NCBI RefSeq assembly: GCF_049274025.1
Contig: NZ_JBASRV010000049.1
DNA length: 64,000 nucleotides
Origin: Miniphocaeibacter sp012841535
GTDB taxonomy: Bacteria > Bacillota > Clostridia > Tissierellales > Peptoniphilaceae
Reading direction: 5' to 3' (one strand)
The notes below the pieces were generated by a model. It ran no database searches, was not told where the DNA came from, and saw nothing but the letters and a program-made list of their open reading frames with translations. Shown here in pieces: positions 1 to 8,138 of this stretch. Numbering within the stretch: the first letter of the stretch is position 1; each line of letters begins with the position of its first letter. The position numbers and the translations under genes were made by a program.

Positions 1-1852
1 CTGAAACTGTAGTAAAGGCAAGGGAAGCAAATTGAATCATGTCAGGACTTTCAAATGTTAAGTCAGCTCCAACACCTGCAACTACTCCATAGGTACTAAC
101 AACCATTTCTTTTGCCACTAATCCTACGACAGATGAAACTGCTGCTAACCAGTTACCAAATCCTAATGGCTCAAATATAGGTGCAAAGAATTTTCCTATT
201 GCTTCTAATAATGAATGACTTTCTGCTGAAAACTCTGCAAACTCAAATGATGTACTTATGTTTTGTAAAAACCATATTACAACTGTAGCAACTAAAATTA
301 TTGTTCCCGCTTTTATAATAAAGGCTTTTATTCTTTGCCAAGTTACCCTTAAAACATTTCCAAATTTTGGCATATGATAGGATGGAAGTTCCATTACAAA
401 TGGAGCAGCCTCTCCTGCAAATCTACTGGTTTTCTTTAAGATTATTCCACTAATAACTACTGCAGCTATTCCTGCAAAATAACAAATTGGAGCAAACCAC
501 CATTTACCAACAAAAACAGATGCAGCAAATAAGGCAATTATTTCAGATTTAGCTCCACAAGGCATAAAGGAAGCAACTACAATTGTCATTCTTCTGTCCT
601 TGTCTGATTCTATTGTTCTTGTTGCCATAATTCCCGGTACTGAACAACCTATTCCTATTAAAATCGGAATAAAAGATTTTCCCGATAAACCAAATTTCCT
701 AAATATTCTATCTAATATAAAGGCAATTCTAGCCATATATCCTATATCTTCAAGGATAGCTATAAAGAAGTAGAGTATTGCAATAACTGGTAAAAATCCA
801 AGTACGGCTCCTACCCCACCAATAATACCATTAACTATTAAACTTACTAGCCAAGCTGAAACTCCCCAGCCTACTAAAAGACTTTCTGCTCCACCTTGTA
901 TAATTTCCTCAATTAATGTACCATTTACCCATTCTCCTATAATATCATTACCTATTGTTATTGAAATGTAGTAAATAGCAAACATAAATACAGCAAATAT
1001 AGGAATTGCTAAAAATCTATTTGTAACTATTCTATCTATTTTATCTGATGTACTAAGGCCAGACCTTTTATTTTTAATAATATGTTTTGTAATATTACTT
1101 ACAAAATTATATCTTCCGTCTGTTATTACTCCTTCTCCATCATCATCAAATTCTTCTTCAAATTTATTTAATAAATCACTTAATTTACTTTTTTCAGAAT
1201 CGTCTAAGCCGATTTTTTCAATTATCTTTTCATCATTTTCTAAAAGTTTAACAGCTATCCATCTCATACTGTTATGATAATCTACTTTATTTGATATTTT
1301 TTTAATGTCTTCAATATATTGTTCAATGGATTCATTAAATATTTTTAAAGGTTCTACCTTTTTATTTTTAACCTCTTCACATGCATCTATTAATTCGTCG
1401 ATTCCAGTTTTTTTCAAAGCTGAAATTTTAACTACTTTAGTTCCTAAGTGGTCCTCTAATTCATTTGTTAAAATTTTTTCTCCTGTTTTATCAACTAAAT
1501 CCATCATATTAAGAGCAATTACAACAGGAATACCTAACTCCATTAGTTGAGTAGTCAAATATAAATTTCTTTCTAGGTTTGTTGCGTCTAAAATATTAAT
1601 AATAACATCAGGATTTTCATCTATTAAATAATCCCTGGAAACTACTTCCTCTAATGTATAAGGTGATAAAGAATATATTCCTGGTAAATCTACTATATTT
1701 ATATCCTTGTCTTTTTTATATAGTCCCTCTTTTCTTTCTACTGTTACCCCTGGCCAGTTACCAACATATTGTTCACTACCGGTTAATAAATTAAATAAGG
1801 TAGTCTTACCACTATTGGGGTTACCGGCTAAAGCAATTGTAAATTTGCTCAT
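1..1852 (-). CDS. feoB: Ferrous iron transport protein B (FeoB), C-terminus cut by window edge
   Basis: FeoB is the inner-membrane GTPase-coupled Fe(II) permease. The frame runs open from an ATG at 1850-1852 to the left edge (617 residues; the family is usually about 650-750, so little is missing). The N-terminus carries the G domain: P-loop GNPNSGKTT at residues 10-18, NWPGVTVE (G2) at 32-39, DLPG (G3) at 55-58 and NMMD (G4) near 119. Hydrophobic segments follow from about residue 280, including the conserved GCSVPG stretch, and the visible end (ASLAFTTVS) matches the last membrane portion. It is the third gene of feoA-feoA-feoB; its start directly abuts the stop of the upstream feoA. Confidence 0.97.
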   Translation of the reverse strand, partial: MSKFTIALAGNPNSGKTTLFNLLTGSEQYVGNWPGVTVERKEGLYKKDKDINIVDLPGIYSLSPYTLEEVVSRDYLIDENPDVIINILDATNLERNLYLTTQLMELGIPVVIALNMMDLVDKTGEKILTNELEDHLGTKVVKISALKKTGIDELIDACEEVKNKKVEPLKIFNESIEQYIEDIKKISNKVDYHNSMRWIAVKLLENDEKIIEKIGLDDSEKSKLSDLLNKFEEEFDDDGEGVITDGRYNFVSNITKHIIKNKRSGLSTSDKIDRIVTNRFLAIPIFAVFMFAIYYISITIGNDIIGEWVNGTLIEEIIQGGAESLLVGWGVSAWLVSLIVNGIIGGVGAVLGFLPVIAILYFFIAILEDIGYMARIAFILDRIFRKFGLSGKSFIPILIGIGCSVPGIMATRTIESDKDRRMTIVVASFMPCGAKSEIIALFAASVFVGKWWFAPICYFAGIAAVVISGIILKKTSRFAGEAAPFVMELPSYHMPKFGNVLRVTWQRIKAFIIKAGTIILVATVVIWFLQNISTSFEFAEFSAESHSLLEAIGKFFAPIFEPLGFGNWLAAVSSVVGLVAKEMVVSTYGVVAGVGADLTFESPDMIQFASLAFTTVS

Positions 1853-2080
1853 TTAATTCTCCTCTACTTCTATTATTTCTGCATCTTGTCTTCTTAATGT
1901 TAGTTCATAACCTCTTAAGGTAATTTGTACTGGGTCTCCTAATGGAGCAACTTTTTTAATATACAGTTCTACTCCTTTTGTTATTCCCATATCCATAATC
2001 CTACGTCTTATGGCTCCAGCACCATTAATTTTTTTTACAATATATGTTTTACCTACTTCTGCTTTATTTAATGTAATCAA
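1853..2080 (-). CDS. feoA: FeoA family protein (second copy)
   Basis: A 75-residue SH3-like FeoA domain protein, the small cytosolic partner of FeoB. The sequence shows the typical 'GAGAIRRRIMDMGIT' segment followed by the 'LGDPVQITLRGYELTLRR' motif that marks FeoA. Its stop codon touches the feoB start codon, so translation is probably coupled. Two separate feoA genes ahead of one feoB are common in clostridia-like bacteria. This copy lies between the other feoA and feoB. Confidence 0.93.
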   Translation of the reverse strand: MITLNKAEVGKTYIVKKINGAGAIRRRIMDMGITKGVELYIKKVAPLGDPVQITLRGYELTLRRQDAEIIEVEEN

Positions 2081-2092
2081 ACTAACACCCCT

Positions 2093-2311
2093 TTATATAA
2101 TTTCAACTTTTATTCTATTTGCTAAATCTTTCCCAATAGCTACCCTACATCCTTTTACAGATATTATAAGATTACCCATCATTTCATTTACTATTGTTAT
2201 TTCAGCATTTAATACAAATCCCATATTAGCTAATTGTTTTTGCTGACTATCTTTTCCTCTAATATGGACTATTTTTAAAGGCACCCCTACTGGTGCTATT
2301 GTTAATATCAT
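2093..2311 (-). CDS. feoA: FeoA family protein (first copy)
   Basis: A 72-residue FeoA-type SH3-like protein and the first gene of the iron-uptake operon. It carries the family pattern 'QQKQLANMGF' followed by 'LIISVKGCRVAIGKDLANRI'. It lies 12 nt upstream of the second feoA. The two copies differ clearly and may not be interchangeable. A near-consensus Fur box lies 57 bp upstream of the start, so iron-dependent repression is likely. Confidence 0.92.
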   Translation of the reverse strand: MILTIAPVGVPLKIVHIRGKDSQQKQLANMGFVLNAEITIVNEMMGNLIISVKGCRVAIGKDLANRIKVEII

Positions 2312-2367
2312 ATTTACCCCTAATCCTTTGTTTATTATTATACTTATATATTATTAAATTAATAATT

Positions 2368-2382
2368 TGATAATTATTATCT
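2368..2382. promoter_or_regulatory. Putative Fur box upstream of feoAAB
   Basis: TGATAAT-T-ATTATCT matches the 7-1-7 Fur consensus TGATAATnATTATCA at all but the last position. It lies about 57 bp upstream of the first feoA start, where an iron repressor would be expected. The match is read directly; binding by Fur is inferred. Confidence 0.75.
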
Positions 2383-2398
2383 ATATCTATTCTATAAC

Positions 2399-2419
2399 TA
2401 TTGATATGTTTTATCAATA
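2399..2419. promoter_or_regulatory. Perfect 8-5-8 inverted repeat upstream of feo operon
   Basis: TATTGATA-tgttt-TATCAATA is a perfect dyad about 90 bp upstream of feoA and 17 bp beyond the Fur box. It may be a second operator, since its core TTGATA/TATCAA resembles half of a Fur site. It has no T-tract and so is unlikely to be a terminator. The role is not established. Confidence 0.4.
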
Positions 2420-2475
2420 AAATCTCATATTTTTAATAATTTTTTTATATTTTTTATAAAATTTCTTTTAGACTG

Positions 2476-2516
2476 AAAAAAAAGCGGGTATTAAAATATT
2501 TAATTTACCCTGCTTT
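2476..2516 (-). terminator. Rho-independent terminator of the tsaE-tsaB-rimI-tsaD operon
   Basis: On the minus strand the tsaD stop is followed by AGCAGGGTA, an AT-rich inner stem, TACCCGCT and a run of eight T. One base is bulged in the GC part of the stem. It separates the tsa operon from the downstream feo promoter region. Confidence 0.85.
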
Positions 2517-2527
2517 TCCAGTTTTTT

Positions 2528-3544
2528 CTATTGTCCCAATTCTAAATTTGGATAAACCTTTAAATCTAATTTATCTCTTTTTCCATTAACATAGTCATAA
2601 TAAGCTGCACAGCCTATCATTGCAGCATTATCGGTACTTAAAATTTTAGAAGGATAATATACCTTTATATTATTTTCTCTTCCCTTCTCCTCTGCCATTT
2701 CTATTAATTTTGAATTAGCTGCTACTCCTCCGGAGATAACAAATTTATCCATTTTCTTTTCCTTTAATAATCTAAAGGATTTTTCTATTAAAACATCTAA
2801 AACAGCTTGTTGGAAACTTGCACATACATCTGGTATATTTATTTCCATATGTTTTTGTTTCTGATTATTTATATAATTTAAAACCGCTGTTTTTAAACCA
2901 CTAAAACTAAAGTCATATGTTTTTTTATCTATTATTACCCTTGGAAAATCTATTGCTTTTGGATTTCCTTTTTTAGCCTGAGCATCTATTTCAGGTCCAC
3001 CTGGGTAAGCTAGTCCTAAGGCTCTTGCTATTTTATCGAAGGACTCCCCTGCTGCATCATCTCTTGTTCGCCCAATAATTTCAAAATCCGTATAGCTATT
3101 TACCTCAACTAAGTAGGTGTGACCACCGGAAACTATTAAGCCAATAAAAGGTGGTTCTAAATCCTTATGGACTAAATAGTTTGCGCAAATATGTCCCTCC
3201 ATATGGTTTACACCAACTAATGGAATATCCAGTGCAAAAGAAATAGCCTTTGCTGACGAAATTCCAACTAATAATGCACCAATTAACCCTGGCCCCTTTG
3301 TACAGGCAACTACATCAATATCATCAAAACCAATACCTGCTTCTTCTAAAGCCTGTTTAATTATTAAGTTAATATTTTCTAAATGCATTCTACTGGCAAT
3401 TTCAGGTACAACACCACCAAAAATTCTATGTGTAGATATTTGAGAGGATATAATATTTGACATTATTTCTCTACCATTTTTTATAACAGCTACAGAAGTT
3501 TCATCACATGACGTTTCTATAGCTAGAATTTTCAATTCTTTCAA
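2528..3544 (-). CDS. tsaD: tRNA t6A37 threonylcarbamoyltransferase TsaD
   Basis: TsaD transfers the threonylcarbamoyl group from TC-AMP to A37 of ANN-decoding tRNAs, acting with TsaB and TsaE in the cytosol. The 338-residue protein is family length. It opens with LAIETSCDETS, and the metal-binding HMEGH motif (His114, His118) and SGGHTYLVEV near 139-148 are intact. It is the last gene of tsaE-tsaB-rimI-tsaD and overlaps the 3' end of rimI by 41 nt. The overlap looks genuine, because the conserved N-terminus of TsaD begins only six residues after the chosen ATG. Confidence 0.97.
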   Translation of the reverse strand: MKELKILAIETSCDETSVAVIKNGREIMSNIISSQISTHRIFGGVVPEIASRMHLENINLIIKQALEEAGIGFDDIDVVACTKGPGLIGALLVGISSAKAISFALDIPLVGVNHMEGHICANYLVHKDLEPPFIGLIVSGGHTYLVEVNSYTDFEIIGRTRDDAAGESFDKIARALGLAYPGGPEIDAQAKKGNPKAIDFPRVIIDKKTYDFSFSGLKTAVLNYINNQKQKHMEINIPDVCASFQQAVLDVLIEKSFRLLKEKKMDKFVISGGVAANSKLIEMAEEKGRENNIKVYYPSKILSTDNAAMIGCAAYYDYVNGKRDKLDLKVYPNLELGQ

Positions 3545-3989
3545 ATTTATCTCCTAAATCTAATCTCATTAATAATCCATCTTCTGAAGGGTTTGTATAG
3601 TATCCACTAATTCTGGACATTTTCTTAAATCCATACTTGCTATACAAGTGAATAGCTTTAAAATTATATTCCCTTACTTCTAAAGATATAAAATTTATAT
3701 TATTTTCTTTACAGTAATTAATAATATATTCCATAATTTTATTTCCATATCCTTGGTTTTGCTCTTCCTCTATTATTCCAATATTGTGAATTTGGCATTC
3801 ATCTAATACGATTAACATACCAAAGTAACCTATTAATTCATTATTTTTTTCTACAACAAAATAATGGGCATATTCATTGTTTAAAGCACTTTTAAAACTT
3901 TCATATGACCAAGGATTTTTAAAAATTTTTCTTTCCAATTCTGAAATGGCATCTATATCAGAGTGAACCATCTTTCTAATATTAAACAT
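3504..3989 (-). CDS. rimI: Ribosomal protein alanine N-acetyltransferase RimI
   Basis: A GNAT-fold acetyltransferase of 161 residues that usually acetylates the N-terminal alanine of ribosomal protein S18. The acetyl-CoA-binding segment QNQGYG is at 78-83, and the EVRxxNxxAxxLYxKxGF signature is at about 104-121. It sits between tsaB and tsaD, the standard Firmicutes context. The last dozen or so residues beyond the usual end of the fold lie in the 41-nt overlap with tsaD and may be dispensable. The start overlaps tsaB by 8 nt. Confidence 0.93.
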   Translation of the reverse strand: MFNIRKMVHSDIDAISELERKIFKNPWSYESFKSALNNEYAHYFVVEKNNELIGYFGMLIVLDECQIHNIGIIEEEQNQGYGNKIMEYIINYCKENNINFISLEVREYNFKAIHLYSKYGFKKMSRISGYYTNPSEDGLLMRLDLGDKFERIENSSYRNVM

Positions 3990-4680
3990 TTTTAATCTTC
4001 ATCTCCAAATCCCTTTGTGCTTGTGATTTTCTTATATATTCCGGCTTTAGAGTTAAATAACTATCTTTTACAACTTCATCTTTTTCCTTATTAGCTAAAA
4101 AACATAAACTTCTACCAATGCAACTATTTAAAGAAGCTGGTGCAATTGTAAATTTACTATTTTTCTTTATTTCCATTTCAAAATCAGAGTTAATATCTCC
4201 AACAAAAATAATTTCCTTGTATTTGTTTTTTAAATTTTCTATTAAATCGTCAAAGTAAATTAATTCATCTTCTTCAACATTTATTATTTCCTTGTTTTCG
4301 TATTTGTAAACTCCATAATAAACCCTGCCTCCTCTAGCGTCTAAAATTGGAACTATGGTCTTTTCTGTTAATATTTGTGAAGCTAAGGCTTTTAAGGTAG
4401 AAATCCCTATAATATCCTTATTAAAAATCTGAGCAAAAGTCTTAGCTACAGTCATTCCAATTCTTAGTCCTGTAAAGGAGCCTGGTCCTTTTCCAACAGC
4501 ATATAGATCTATTTCTTCTATTTTAATATTTAAATTTTTTAATAAATCTTTAATCATAGGTACTAATGTCTCACTATGAGTTAATTCTTGATTTATATTA
4601 TAATCTCCAATTATAATTCCATCTTCCATAACTGAACAACTAGAAATCATAGTTGAAGTATCAATACTTAATATTTTCAT
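3982..4680 (-). CDS. tsaB: t6A biosynthesis protein TsaB
   Basis: TsaB is the actin/Hsp70-fold partner that dimerises with TsaD in t6A synthesis. The 232-residue protein shows the family N-terminus MKILSIDTST and the KGPGSFTGLRIG motif at about 64-75. It lacks the TsaD metal motif, as expected for this paralogue. It lies 1 nt downstream of tsaE and overlaps rimI by 8 nt, giving a tightly packed operon. Confidence 0.95.
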   Translation of the reverse strand: MKILSIDTSTMISSCSVMEDGIIIGDYNINQELTHSETLVPMIKDLLKNLNIKIEEIDLYAVGKGPGSFTGLRIGMTVAKTFAQIFNKDIIGISTLKALASQILTEKTIVPILDARGGRVYYGVYKYENKEIINVEEDELIYFDDLIENLKNKYKEIIFVGDINSDFEMEIKKNSKFTIAPASLNSCIGRSLCFLANKEKDEVVKDSYLTLKPEYIRKSQAQRDLEMKIKNV

Positions 4681-4681
4681 T

Positions 4682-5134
4682 TTATTTCAGTCTTTCTATT
4701 AATTCTTTCTCTATCTTATTTCTACCTTCAATTATAAATTCTCTTTCTGTTTCCCCTAGTTTATTAATGGAAATCTCTATATAATTTCTAGGTAAATAAT
4801 TTGAAGCTCTTTCTGCCCACTCTACTATTGTTACCCCACTAGGATAATAATAATTATCTATATCTATAGTTTCCACTTCTGATTCTTCTTCTAGTCTATA
4901 TAAATCTAAATGATTTAATTCTACATCACCATAATATGTGTTAACTAAAGAGAAAGTAGGACTTGTTACATTATCCCTTATATTTAATGAATCTGCTATC
5001 ATCTTTGTGAAAGTAGTTTTACCTGCTCCCATTTCTCCTTTTAGGGAAATTACATATCCCCTTTTTAAAGCTTTAGATATTTTTTTAGCAAACTCATTTG
5101 TATCTTTTTCGTTTTTTGAAATATATTTAAACAT
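4682..5134 (-). CDS. tsaE: t6A biosynthesis ATPase TsaE
   Basis: TsaE (YjeE) is the P-loop ATPase that resets the TsaBD complex. The 150-residue protein has Walker A GEMGAGKTT at 33-41, then TSPTF near 58 and the HLDLYRL segment near 75-81, with the IVEWAER motif near 103. It is the first gene of the tsa operon, and a good promoter lies about 20-45 bp upstream. Confidence 0.95.
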   Translation of the reverse strand: MFKYISKNEKDTNEFAKKISKALKRGYVISLKGEMGAGKTTFTKMIADSLNIRDNVTSPTFSLVNTYYGDVELNHLDLYRLEEESEVETIDIDNYYYPSGVTIVEWAERASNYLPRNYIEISINKLGETEREFIIEGRNKIEKELIERLK

Positions 5135-5152
5135 AATCTACCTCATTATACT

Positions 5153-5181
5153 AGTATAAAACTTATGCCCTAATCAAGCAA
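5153..5181 (-). promoter_or_regulatory. Sigma-A-type promoter of the tsa operon
   Basis: Read on the minus strand: -35 TTGCTT (5176-5181), a 17-nt spacer and -10 TATACT (5153-5158), about 19 bp before the tsaE start codon. Spacing is optimal. No repressor dyad stands out. Confidence 0.6.
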
Positions 5182-5200
5182 TCCTTATAGGATATTTTAT

Positions 5201-5228
5201 AAAAAAAGAATCGTATTACTACGATTCT
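5201..5228 (-). terminator. Terminator after ribU
   Basis: A perfect 9-bp stem (AGAATCGTA / TACGATTCT) with a 4-nt loop, followed on the minus strand by seven T. It lies downstream of ribU. Confidence 0.85.
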
Positions 5229-5292
5229 AAAAGTATATTTCATAATTCTTTTTTTGGCAATATAAGTTATTAAGCTCTAATCTTAATTTAAC

Positions 5293-5883
5293 TTACCCAT
5301 TACTTTTACTTAATCTAGGTAATAATGGTTTATACAATATTCCTAAAATCGTAGCATTTAATGCACCCTTAATTATATTAAACGGTACAATTGAAAATAA
5401 AATAAAAGTTGGCACATTACTAACTAAAGGATTAAGTTTTTCCATAGTAGGAGCAAAGGTCTCCATTGGTAATCCATATAGTGGAAATATTACATAGTAA
5501 TTACTTAAAGTTGCTAATGCGCTCATTAAAATAATCCCTATTGTTAATGAAAATATTGCATTTTTAAGAGTTTTCTTTCGTTTGTATATTAATGATGCTG
5601 TTACGACTAAGGAAGAAGAAACTATTAGATTTGATAATTCACCAAAACCTGCCGTTAAAGTTCCTTGTGTTAAAAATTTTAATAGAAGTTTAACAACAAC
5701 TACTATAAATCCCCATAAAGGACCAAATGTAAATCCTGCAATAATTGCCGGCACCTCTGAAACATCAATTTTCATAAATGGTGGTGCAAAAGGCAAAGGG
5801 AAATTAAACAACATTAATATTGAAGCTATGGCTCCAAGTAGTGCAACTTTTATCATTGTAGATAAATTATTATTTTTTCTCAT
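5293..5883 (-). CDS. ribU: Riboflavin ECF transporter S component RibU
   Basis: An integral membrane substrate-binding (S) component of 196 residues that captures riboflavin and docks with a shared ECF energising module, which is not in this window. Hydrophobic segments are spread over the whole protein. The RibU-like segment PFMKIDVSEVPAIIAGF is near 34-50, and an NYYVIFPLYGLP loop is in the second half. The gene directly follows an FMN riboswitch and its terminator, which independently identifies the substrate. ATG with a good RBS (AGGAGG). Confidence 0.93.
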   Translation of the reverse strand: MRKNNNLSTMIKVALLGAIASILMLFNFPLPFAPPFMKIDVSEVPAIIAGFTFGPLWGFIVVVVKLLLKFLTQGTLTAGFGELSNLIVSSSLVVTASLIYKRKKTLKNAIFSLTIGIILMSALATLSNYYVIFPLYGLPMETFAPTMEKLNPLVSNVPTFILFSIVPFNIIKGALNATILGILYKPLLPRLSKSNG

Positions 5884-5910
5884 TATATCCTCCTAAATAT
5901 TTAGGACATA

Positions 5911-5941
5911 AAAAATGCCCCTATAATACTTCTGGGCATTT
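5911..5941 (-). terminator. Riboswitch-controlled attenuator of ribU
   Basis: On the minus strand AAATGCCC, a 13-nt loop and GGGCATTT are followed by a T-rich tract, between the FMN aptamer and the ribU start. This is the expression platform: FMN-bound aptamer should favour this terminator and shut off ribU. Confidence 0.85.
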
Positions 5942-5972
5942 GGATATACAAATTAGCATTTATTTTCAGCTT

Positions 5973-6077
5973 TCTTCTTTCATCCAGACTATACTGTCGG
6001 TATTGGAATTTCACCAATTCAACCCTTACGGCTCGCGGACTTTACCGCCGGTGAGGAATTTAACCTCGCCCCGAAGA
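5973..6077 (-). ncRNA. FMN riboswitch (RFN element)
   Basis: On the minus strand the conserved RFN elements appear in order: TCTTCGGGGC, TCACCGGCGGTA, AGTCCGCGAGCC, GGTGAAATTCC, ACCGACAGT, AGTCTGGATG and GAAAGAAGA. The outer helix P1 (TCTTC/GAAGA) closes the junction. It senses FMN and controls ribU through the adjacent terminator, a textbook transcriptional riboswitch. Confidence 0.98.
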
Positions 6078-6084
6078 TACTTTA

Positions 6085-6113
6085 ATTATAGCACTATACT
6101 ATATCTTCTTCAA
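6085..6113 (-). promoter_or_regulatory. Promoter driving the FMN riboswitch/ribU
   Basis: Minus strand: -35 TTGAAG (6108-6113), 17-nt spacer, -10 TATAAT (6085-6090), with transcription expected to start just before the aptamer P1. Confidence 0.65.
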
Positions 6114-6217
6114 GCCTACTAAAATATATCTTTTTCAAAACTATTGTGTTTTATGTTTAAATAAAAATTTCATTAAATGTTATAATAAATACGATAAAAA
6201 ATTTAATGAGGTGTTGT

Positions 6218-7510
6218 ATGTATAATAAAAAAATGGCAGAAAAATTAATGAACTTTATAGACAATAGTCCTTCTGTTTTTCATGTAATAGATAATTTTGA
6301 AAAATCTCTTATAGAAAAAGGATATACAAAACTTTCTAGAAATAGAAAATGGAACTTAAAAAGAAACGGAAAATACTATTTAACAAATAACGACAGTGCT
6401 ATTATAGCTTTTCATATGGGAAGTAATCTAAAAGAAAACTTTTTTAGAATTATAGGCTCTCATAGTGACTCCCCTACTTTTAGAGTTAAGCCTTCTCCTG
6501 AAATATTTGAAAAAAATCACTTTGCAAAACTTAATACAGAAGTTTACGGTGGTCCAATATTAAGCACTTGGTTTGATAGGCCTTTGTCTTTAGCCGGTAG
6601 AGTCGTATTAAAATCAAAGGATATTTTCAAACCGATAGTTAAAAATATTAATATCGATAAAAATCTTCTAATTATACCAAATTTAGCTATTCATATGAAT
6701 CGTGAAATAAATAATGGTTACAAATATAATAAACAAAAAGACACCTTACCAATTATTGGCTTAATAAATGAGGAACTGGAAAAAGAAAACTACCTTCTAA
6801 ATATTATTGCCAAGGAAATAAATGAAGATATTGATAACATTTTAGATTTTGACCTGTTTCTATATGACAGACAAAAGGGTGAATTTTTAGGAAATAATAA
6901 CGAGTTTTTTACTATTGGTAGAATTGACAATCTTGGAATGGCCCATGCTAGTGTAGAGGCCTTATTAAATTCAGAAGATTCGGCTTTTACAAAGCTTATA
7001 CTGGTTTCTGACAACGAAGAAGTAGGCTCTCAGACAAAACAAGGTGCAGGTTCTCCTTTTTTAAGGGATACTTTAAAAAGAATTATTACTACAAGTGGTG
7101 GTAGTTTTGAAGATTTTGAAATTGCATTAGCAAAATCATTTTTAATTTCTGCCGATCAGGCTCATTCAGTACATCCTAATTATATTGAGAAAAATGACCC
7201 TACTAACCTACCACTAATAAATAAAGGACCGGTTATAAAGGTTTCTGCTAGAATGAATTATACTAGTGATGGCGTTTCATCTTCAGTTTTTTCCCAATTA
7301 TGTAATAGTGTAAATATTCCTGTTCAGTACTTTGTAAACCGTTCAGATATATTAGGTGGCTCAACTATCGGTCCTATAACAAGCCAAAATTTAAATATAG
7401 ATTCAGTAGATATTGGAAATCCTATACTTTCAATGCATTCCATAAGGGAATTAGCCGGAGTAAAGGATCAGGAATATATTTATAGGGTATTTTTAGAATT
7501 TTTTAAATAA
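6218..7510 (+). CDS. M18 family aminopeptidase
   Basis: A cytosolic zinc/cobalt aminopeptidase of 430 residues (M18, aspartyl aminopeptidase-like). Metal-ligand motifs are intact: IGSHSDSP near 79-86, DNEEVGSQ, the DQAHSVHPNY segment and MNYTSDG, then GGSTIGPI at the C-terminal side. An upstream in-frame ATG at 6206 is rejected because the GAGGTG ribosome binding site lies between it and the ATG at 6218. An extended -10 (TGtTATAAT, 6178-6186) lies upstream. It probably finishes off peptides taken up by an amino-acid-fermenting cell. Confidence 0.93.
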   Translation: MYNKKMAEKLMNFIDNSPSVFHVIDNFEKSLIEKGYTKLSRNRKWNLKRNGKYYLTNNDSAIIAFHMGSNLKENFFRIIGSHSDSPTFRVKPSPEIFEKNHFAKLNTEVYGGPILSTWFDRPLSLAGRVVLKSKDIFKPIVKNINIDKNLLIIPNLAIHMNREINNGYKYNKQKDTLPIIGLINEELEKENYLLNIIAKEINEDIDNILDFDLFLYDRQKGEFLGNNNEFFTIGRIDNLGMAHASVEALLNSEDSAFTKLILVSDNEEVGSQTKQGAGSPFLRDTLKRIITTSGGSFEDFEIALAKSFLISADQAHSVHPNYIEKNDPTNLPLINKGPVIKVSARMNYTSDGVSSSVFSQLCNSVNIPVQYFVNRSDILGGSTIGPITSQNLNIDSVDIGNPILSMHSIRELAGVKDQEYIYRVFLEFFK

Positions 7511-7531
7511 GACAGGTTTTCCTGTCTTATT
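7506..7531. terminator. Bidirectional terminator between convergent genes
   Basis: AATAAGACAGG-tttt-CCTGTCTTATT forms an 11-bp stem between the convergent aminopeptidase and response regulator genes. T/A tracts on both sides let it serve both strands. Confidence 0.75.
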
Positions 7532-8138
7532 TATTATTTAAATAGTAAATTGCCAATTGGGTTCTATCCCTTAAGTCAAGTTTTTCTAAAATTAAACTAA
7601 TATAATTTCTTACAGTTCCTTCACTTAAATATAGTTTACTTGAAATTTCTTTGTTATTTAAACCTTCGGCAACTTCTTTTAAAATAATTAATTCCTTTTT
7701 CGTTAATATTGTTGAAAGTTCTTCTTTATTTGTTCTTTCATTGTATATTGTATTTAAGACATTTGAACCAAAAACCTTTTGGCCTGCATTTACAGCCTTA
7801 ATTGCAGGTATAATATTTTCAAAATCATCTTTTAAAATATAGCCATAAGCACCTAATGACAAAGCCTTTTTTATATATTCATCATCTAAAAAAGTTGTTA
7901 GGAATAAGACCCTTGTGTCTATATTTTTATTATTAATATATTCTAAAATATCTATTCCGGTTTTATCTCCCATTCTAATATCTAACAAGGCAATATCTAT
8001 TCTTTCTTTTTCTAAAAATATTAGTGCATCTTCATATCCGTAGCCAATTCCAACTACTTCTATTTCACTGTCTGACCCAACTATGGTCTTTAATGCATAG
8101 GTAATCATTTTATCGTCATCTATAATTATTATATTCAT
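7527..8138 (-). CDS. NarL/LuxR-family response regulator
   Basis: A 203-residue DNA-binding response regulator. The receiver domain (about 1-120) has the acidic pocket DDD at 7-9, phospho-acceptor Asp53 in LLDIRMG and the conserved Lys in LKDD. The C-terminal LuxR-type HTH (about 140-200) contains ELIILKEVAEGLNNKEIS and VRNYISLILEKLDL. It overlaps the upstream histidine kinase by 4 nt. The divergent ABC transporter operon at 9471 is the likely target; two dyads lie in that intergenic region. Confidence 0.93.
   Translation of the reverse strand: MNIIIIDDDKMITYALKTIVGSDSEIEVVGIGYGYEDALIFLEKERIDIALLDIRMGDKTGIDILEYINNKNIDTRVLFLTTFLDDEYIKKALSLGAYGYILKDDFENIIPAIKAVNAGQKVFGSNVLNTIYNERTNKEELSTILTKKELIILKEVAEGLNNKEISSKLYLSEGTVRNYISLILEKLDLRDRTQLAIYYLNNK

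Noticed and set aside
1305..1550. 81-codon plus-strand open frame
   Set aside because: Lies antisense inside feoB, with low-complexity composition and no RBS.
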